The notes under the pieces were generated by a model. It did not search any database, had not been told where the DNA came from, and saw only the letters and a list, made by a program, of their open reading frames with translations. Both the position numbers and the translations under genes were made by a program. 64,000 nucleotides of DNA from Nocardia neocaledoniensis (GTDB lineage Bacteria; Actinomycetota; Actinomycetes; Mycobacteriales; Mycobacteriaceae), in NCBI RefSeq assembly GCF_003182135.1, contig NZ_QGTL01000002.1, positions 434,001-498,000 of the forward strand, read 5' to 3'. Below, one piece after another: positions 61,371 through 64,000 of this stretch. Position 1 is the first letter of the stretch, and every line of letters starts with the position of its first letter.

Positions 61371-61416
61371 GTGGAACGGTTGATGCGCGTCAAGCACACC
61401 GCGAAATCCGTTCCAC
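61371..61416 (-). promoter_or_regulatory. Inverted repeat upstream of the dioxygenase gene
   Basis: GTGGAACGG (61371-61379) and CCGTTCCAC (61408-61416) are exact complements separated by 28 bases, in the 98-bp space between endonuclease IV and the dioxygenase start at 61351. It may be an operator or a leader hairpin for a sulfur-regulated gene. Confidence 0.4.
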
Positions 61417-61449
61417 TGACAGGTTTTCTCTCGGGGTGATCGGAACGGC

Positions 61450-62220
61450 TCAGCCGAGGTTCTCCCGCAGGTAGGCCAGGTCGTCGGCGACACCGTCGAC
61501 GGGGGTCTCCAGGATGACCGGCGCGCCCGCGGTGCGGCACACCTCGGCCAGCAGCTGCGGATCGATGGTGCCCTCGGCGAAGTTGGCGTGCCGGTCGGCG
61601 CCGGAATCGAACTCGTCGCGCGAGGAGTTCAGGTGCACCAGGTCGATCCGGCCGGTGATGCCCTTGATCCGCTCGACGATGCCGACCAGGTCCTCCCCGC
61701 CCGCCCACGCGTGGCAGGTGTCGAGGCAGAACCCGGCGCCGTAGTCACCGACCGCGTCCCACAGGCGGGCGATGGTGTCGAAGTGCCGCGCCATGGCGTG
61801 ATTGCCACCCGCGGTGTTCTCGATCAGGATCGGCACCGCGAAGCCGCCCTTGTCCTGCTGACGTTCGAACAGCTTGCGCCAGTTGTCGATTCCGGTGTCG
61901 AGCTCGGCGTCGGAGCGCACGTGCCCGCCGTGCACGACCAGGCCGAACGCGCCGAGCTCGGCGGCGGCCTTCGCCTGCTGGGCCACGGCGTTGCGCGAGG
62001 GCATCCGCAGCCGATTGTTGAGGCTGGCCACATTGATCTGATACGACGAGTGCACGACGACATCGATCGGACTGGCCAGGATCTCGGCGGTCTTCGGATG
62101 CGGCTGGGGTTTGTCCCAGCTCTGTGGATCGACCACGAACATCTGGATGACCTCGGCGCCGAGCTTCTCACCGAAGCCGATCGGATCGCTCTCGTCACGA
62201 ACGTGTGCTCCAATGCGCAT
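61450..62220 (-). CDS. nfo: Endonuclease IV (AP endonuclease)
   Basis: A 256-aa TIM-barrel DNA repair enzyme that cuts at abasic sites. Motifs for the tri-zinc site: IGAHVRD at the start, [58 protein letters not shown] and the C-terminal ILETPV. All metal ligands appear present. ATG 62220 is clear. The neighbouring dioxygenase is unrelated in function; the kinase gene diverges upstream. Confidence 0.95.
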   Translation of the reverse strand: MRIGAHVRDESDPIGFGEKLGAEVIQMFVVDPQSWDKPQPHPKTAEILASPIDVVVHSSYQINVASLNNRLRMPSRNAVAQQAKAAAELGAFGLVVHGGHVRSDAELDTGIDNWRKLFERQQDKGGFAVPILIENTAGGNHAMARHFDTIARLWDAVGDYGAGFCLDTCHAWAGGEDLVGIVERIKGITGRIDLVHLNSSRDEFDSGADRHANFAEGTIDPQLLAEVCRTAGAPVILETPVDGVADDLAYLRENLG

Positions 62221-62339
62221 GATGCCACCCTAATCCGCGGCACCGACACCGATCGCCGGATGTTGCGGACCGGGGGCTTCGAGAGATACATCGGTAGAAT
62301 TTCGACGGGTGCTCTTGCCCTGGAGGGGGTGACTTCGCG

Positions 62340-63479
62340 GTGTTGCGCAAAGGCGACGTGTTCGCCGGGTACACGATCCGGCGCGTGCTCGGCCACGGCG
62401 GGATGGGGGTGGTCTACCTGGCCCGTCATCCCCGATTGCCCCGGCTCACCGCGCTCAAGCTGCTCAGTCGCGACCTGTCGGCCGACGCGGAGATCCGGCA
62501 CCGCTTCGAACGCGAGGCCGACCTCGTCGCCCAGCTCGAGCACCCGAACATCGTCAACGTCTACGACCGCGGCACCGAGGACGACCAGCTCTGGATCTCG
62601 ATGCAGTTCGTGGCGGGCACCGATGTGGCCACGGCCGATGTCAATGTGCTCACGCCGGGCCGGGCCGTGCAGATCGTGGCCGAGACCGCGACCGCGCTGG
62701 ACTTCGCGCACGCCAGCGGGGTGCTGCACCGCGATGTGAAACCGGCCAACATCCTGCTGGCCAAACCGCCGATCGGGCGCCCGGAACGGGTGGTGCTCAC
62801 CGACTTCGGCATCGCGGCCGTGCGCGACAGCGAGACGACGCTGTCCTCCGCGGGCAGCATCACCGCCACCCTGGCCTACGCCGCGCCGGAACATCTGGCA
62901 GGCGCCCCGCTCGATCACCGGGCCGACCAGTACTCGCTGGCCTGCACGCTGTTCTGGATGCTCACCGGGTCGGTGCCGTTCGCCGGGCCCAATCCGGCCG
63001 CGGTGATCCAGGCCCACCTGAGCAGGCCGGTGCCGCCGCTGCGCAGCCTGCGCCCCGATCTGCCGCCGACCCTGGACGCCGTGCTGGCCAGGGGCACCGC
63101 CAAGCGCGCCGACCTGCGCTACGACAGCTGTGCCGAATTCGCCGAGGCGGCCAAGGCCGCGTTGTTCGCGGTGCCGGGCCCGTGGCAGCAGATGAGGCAG
63201 CCCACCGCGACCGGGGTGATCCTGCGTGCGCGCGAACCCTATCCGCCGCATCAGTATTCGCGTCCGGCCACACCGCCGCAGCCGTATCCGCAGGCACCGC
63301 CGCACACTCACGTCACCCCGGCGCAGCCACATCCGCAACCGGCGCCGCCGCGACCGTCGACGGGCAACACCGCCGTCCCGCCGCGCCGGGGCACCCAGCG
63401 CCGCGGCACGATCGACTTCCCCGGCGGCCGTAATCATCCCGGCTACATCGTGCCGCCCCAGCCCCGGCGGCCACCGTGA
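62340..63479 (+). CDS. Serine/threonine protein kinase
   Basis: A 379-aa Hanks-type kinase. VLGHGGMGVVYLARHP is the glycine loop, ALKLLSRD has the catalytic Lys, HRDVKPANILL the catalytic loop, and DFGIAA the metal loop; YAAPEHLAGA ends the activation segment. The C-terminal ~100 residues are Pro/Gln/Thr-rich and probably disordered. There is no membrane helix or PASTA repeat, so it is a soluble kinase. GTG 62340 is used, with GGAGGGGG upstream. It is closely related to the kinase parts at 51841 and 63641. Confidence 0.93.
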   Translation: MLRKGDVFAGYTIRRVLGHGGMGVVYLARHPRLPRLTALKLLSRDLSADAEIRHRFEREADLVAQLEHPNIVNVYDRGTEDDQLWISMQFVAGTDVATADVNVLTPGRAVQIVAETATALDFAHASGVLHRDVKPANILLAKPPIGRPERVVLTDFGIAAVRDSETTLSSAGSITATLAYAAPEHLAGAPLDHRADQYSLACTLFWMLTGSVPFAGPNPAAVIQAHLSRPVPPLRSLRPDLPPTLDAVLARGTAKRADLRYDSCAEFAEAAKAALFAVPGPWQQMRQPTATGVILRAREPYPPHQYSRPATPPQPYPQAPPHTHVTPAQPHPQPAPPRPSTGNTAVPPRRGTQRRGTIDFPGGRNHPGYIVPPQPRRPP

Positions 63480-63640
63480 TCGGCGGCGTCGCGTCGGTCC
63501 CCGCGCGAGCAACCATCCGCGCGGTCGGCGACTGCTAAGGTTTCGTTGATTTTCCCGTGGCGGGCCACCCGGCCGCGGCTTTCTTGCTGTACGCGCGTGC
63601 GCTGGTGGGTCCCGGAGCACGGCGGGAAGTGGAGCAGACA

Positions 63641-64000
63641 ATGCTGGCCAACGGAGATGTCTTCGCCGGCTACGTCATCGAACGGCAGCTCGGCCGTGGT
63701 GGCATGGGATCGGTCTACCTCGCCAAGCATCCGCGCTTGCCGAGGATGACAGCGCTGAAGTTGCTCAACCGGGAGATGTTCTTCGACGCGGAGGTCCGCG
63801 CGCGGTTCGAGCGGGAGGCCGATCTGGTCTCGCGCCTGGACCACCCGAACATCGTCACCGTGTACGACCGCGGTCTCGACGACGAACAGCTGTGGATCTC
63901 CATGCAGTTCATCGACGGTGTCGACGCCGCCTCGGTGGACCCGCAGACGCTGCCGCCCGCCCGCGCGCTGCAGATCGTGAAGGAGACCGCCGACGCGCTC
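63641..64000 (+). CDS. Serine/threonine protein kinase, 3' end missing
   Basis: The first 120 codons of a kinase cut by the window end. GRGGMGSVYLAKHPRLPR, the catalytic Lys in ALKLLNRE, and VYDRGLDDEQLWISMQFIDG are visible. It matches the kinase domain of the ADP-ribosylglycohydrolase fusion more closely in the segment RARFEREADLVSRLDHPNI than the adjacent kinase does. ATG 63641 has GGAG 6 bases upstream. What follows the kinase domain cannot be seen. Confidence 0.9.
   Translation, partial: MLANGDVFAGYVIERQLGRGGMGSVYLAKHPRLPRMTALKLLNREMFFDAEVRARFEREADLVSRLDHPNIVTVYDRGLDDEQLWISMQFIDGVDAASVDPQTLPPARALQIVKETADAL

Noticed and set aside
62340..63479. PknB with PASTA repeats
   Set aside because: No membrane helix and no PASTA repeats follow the kinase domain; the tail is Pro-rich.

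Overview
The window is a high-GC actinobacterial chromosome segment, most likely from a mycolic-acid-bearing actinomycete such as Nocardia or a close relative. Gene content and order over roughly 0.5-38 kb match the Mycobacterium tuberculosis block around Rv3240c-Rv3268, mirrored: hpf, comF, lpqB-mtrB-mtrA, tmk, sahH, tetR, rubredoxins, alkB, manA, phosphomannomutase, whiB2, fbiA-fbiB, then rhamnose/mannose cell-wall genes and an LCP ligase. The species call is an inference from this memory-based synteny, not from a search. I saw no rRNA, tRNA, insertion sequence, phage or CRISPR array.

Layout. 0-7.2 kb: the end of a bluB-like gene, then a minus-strand run (tmk, mtrA-mtrB-lpqB, comF, hpf) for envelope-stress signalling, dTMP synthesis and ribosome hibernation. 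7.4-8.9 kb: four tiny secreted proteins with paired cysteines, ending in a duplicated sahH tail. 8.9-14.1 kb: sahH and a tightly overlapping alkane-hydroxylation operon (alkB-rubA-rubA-tetR) followed by a second alkB. 14.2-17 kb: the F420 genes fbiA-fbiB with a coupled Nudix gene. 17.4-22.9 kb: whiB2, a zincin-like protein, a DUF3499 protein and the mannose pathway (phosphomannomutase, SIS-like protein, manA). 23-25 kb: two tandem cation-efflux transporters. 25-32.6 kb: FAD oxidoreductase, TetR, a DUF4287 protein, dctA divergent from a CitA/DcuS-type two-component system with a CRP/GlxR-like palindrome between them, and a P450. 32.7-37.9 kb: a TIGR03089 protein, LCP ligase, rmlD, wbbL and a mannose-1-phosphate guanylyltransferase, all of which fit arabinogalactan linker and mannan supply.

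38-54.4 kb is more accessory. It holds a carboxylesterase, three small Cys-rich proteins, an SMC/Rad50-like ATPase coupled to a small helical protein, and a five-gene plus-strand array: SWIM/DUF5691-like protein, MoxR AAA+ ATPase, DUF5682 protein, VWA protein, and a serine/threonine kinase fused to an ADP-ribosylglycohydrolase. The first four resemble the poorly understood E. coli yehLMPQ set. With the kinase/ADP-ribosyl-hydrolase fusion they are the best candidate here for an undescribed system.

54.6-64 kb: a MacB-type ABC exporter pair, HMG-CoA-lyase-like and CaiB-type CoA-transferase genes, a TauD/AtsK-type sulfate-ester dioxygenase, endonuclease IV, and two more serine/threonine kinases of the same subfamily, the last cut by the window end. 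Many genes overlap by four bases (ATGA/GTGA), which shows tight operons. Two genes (sahH and the ABC permease) have a decayed duplicate of their 3' end just beyond them.
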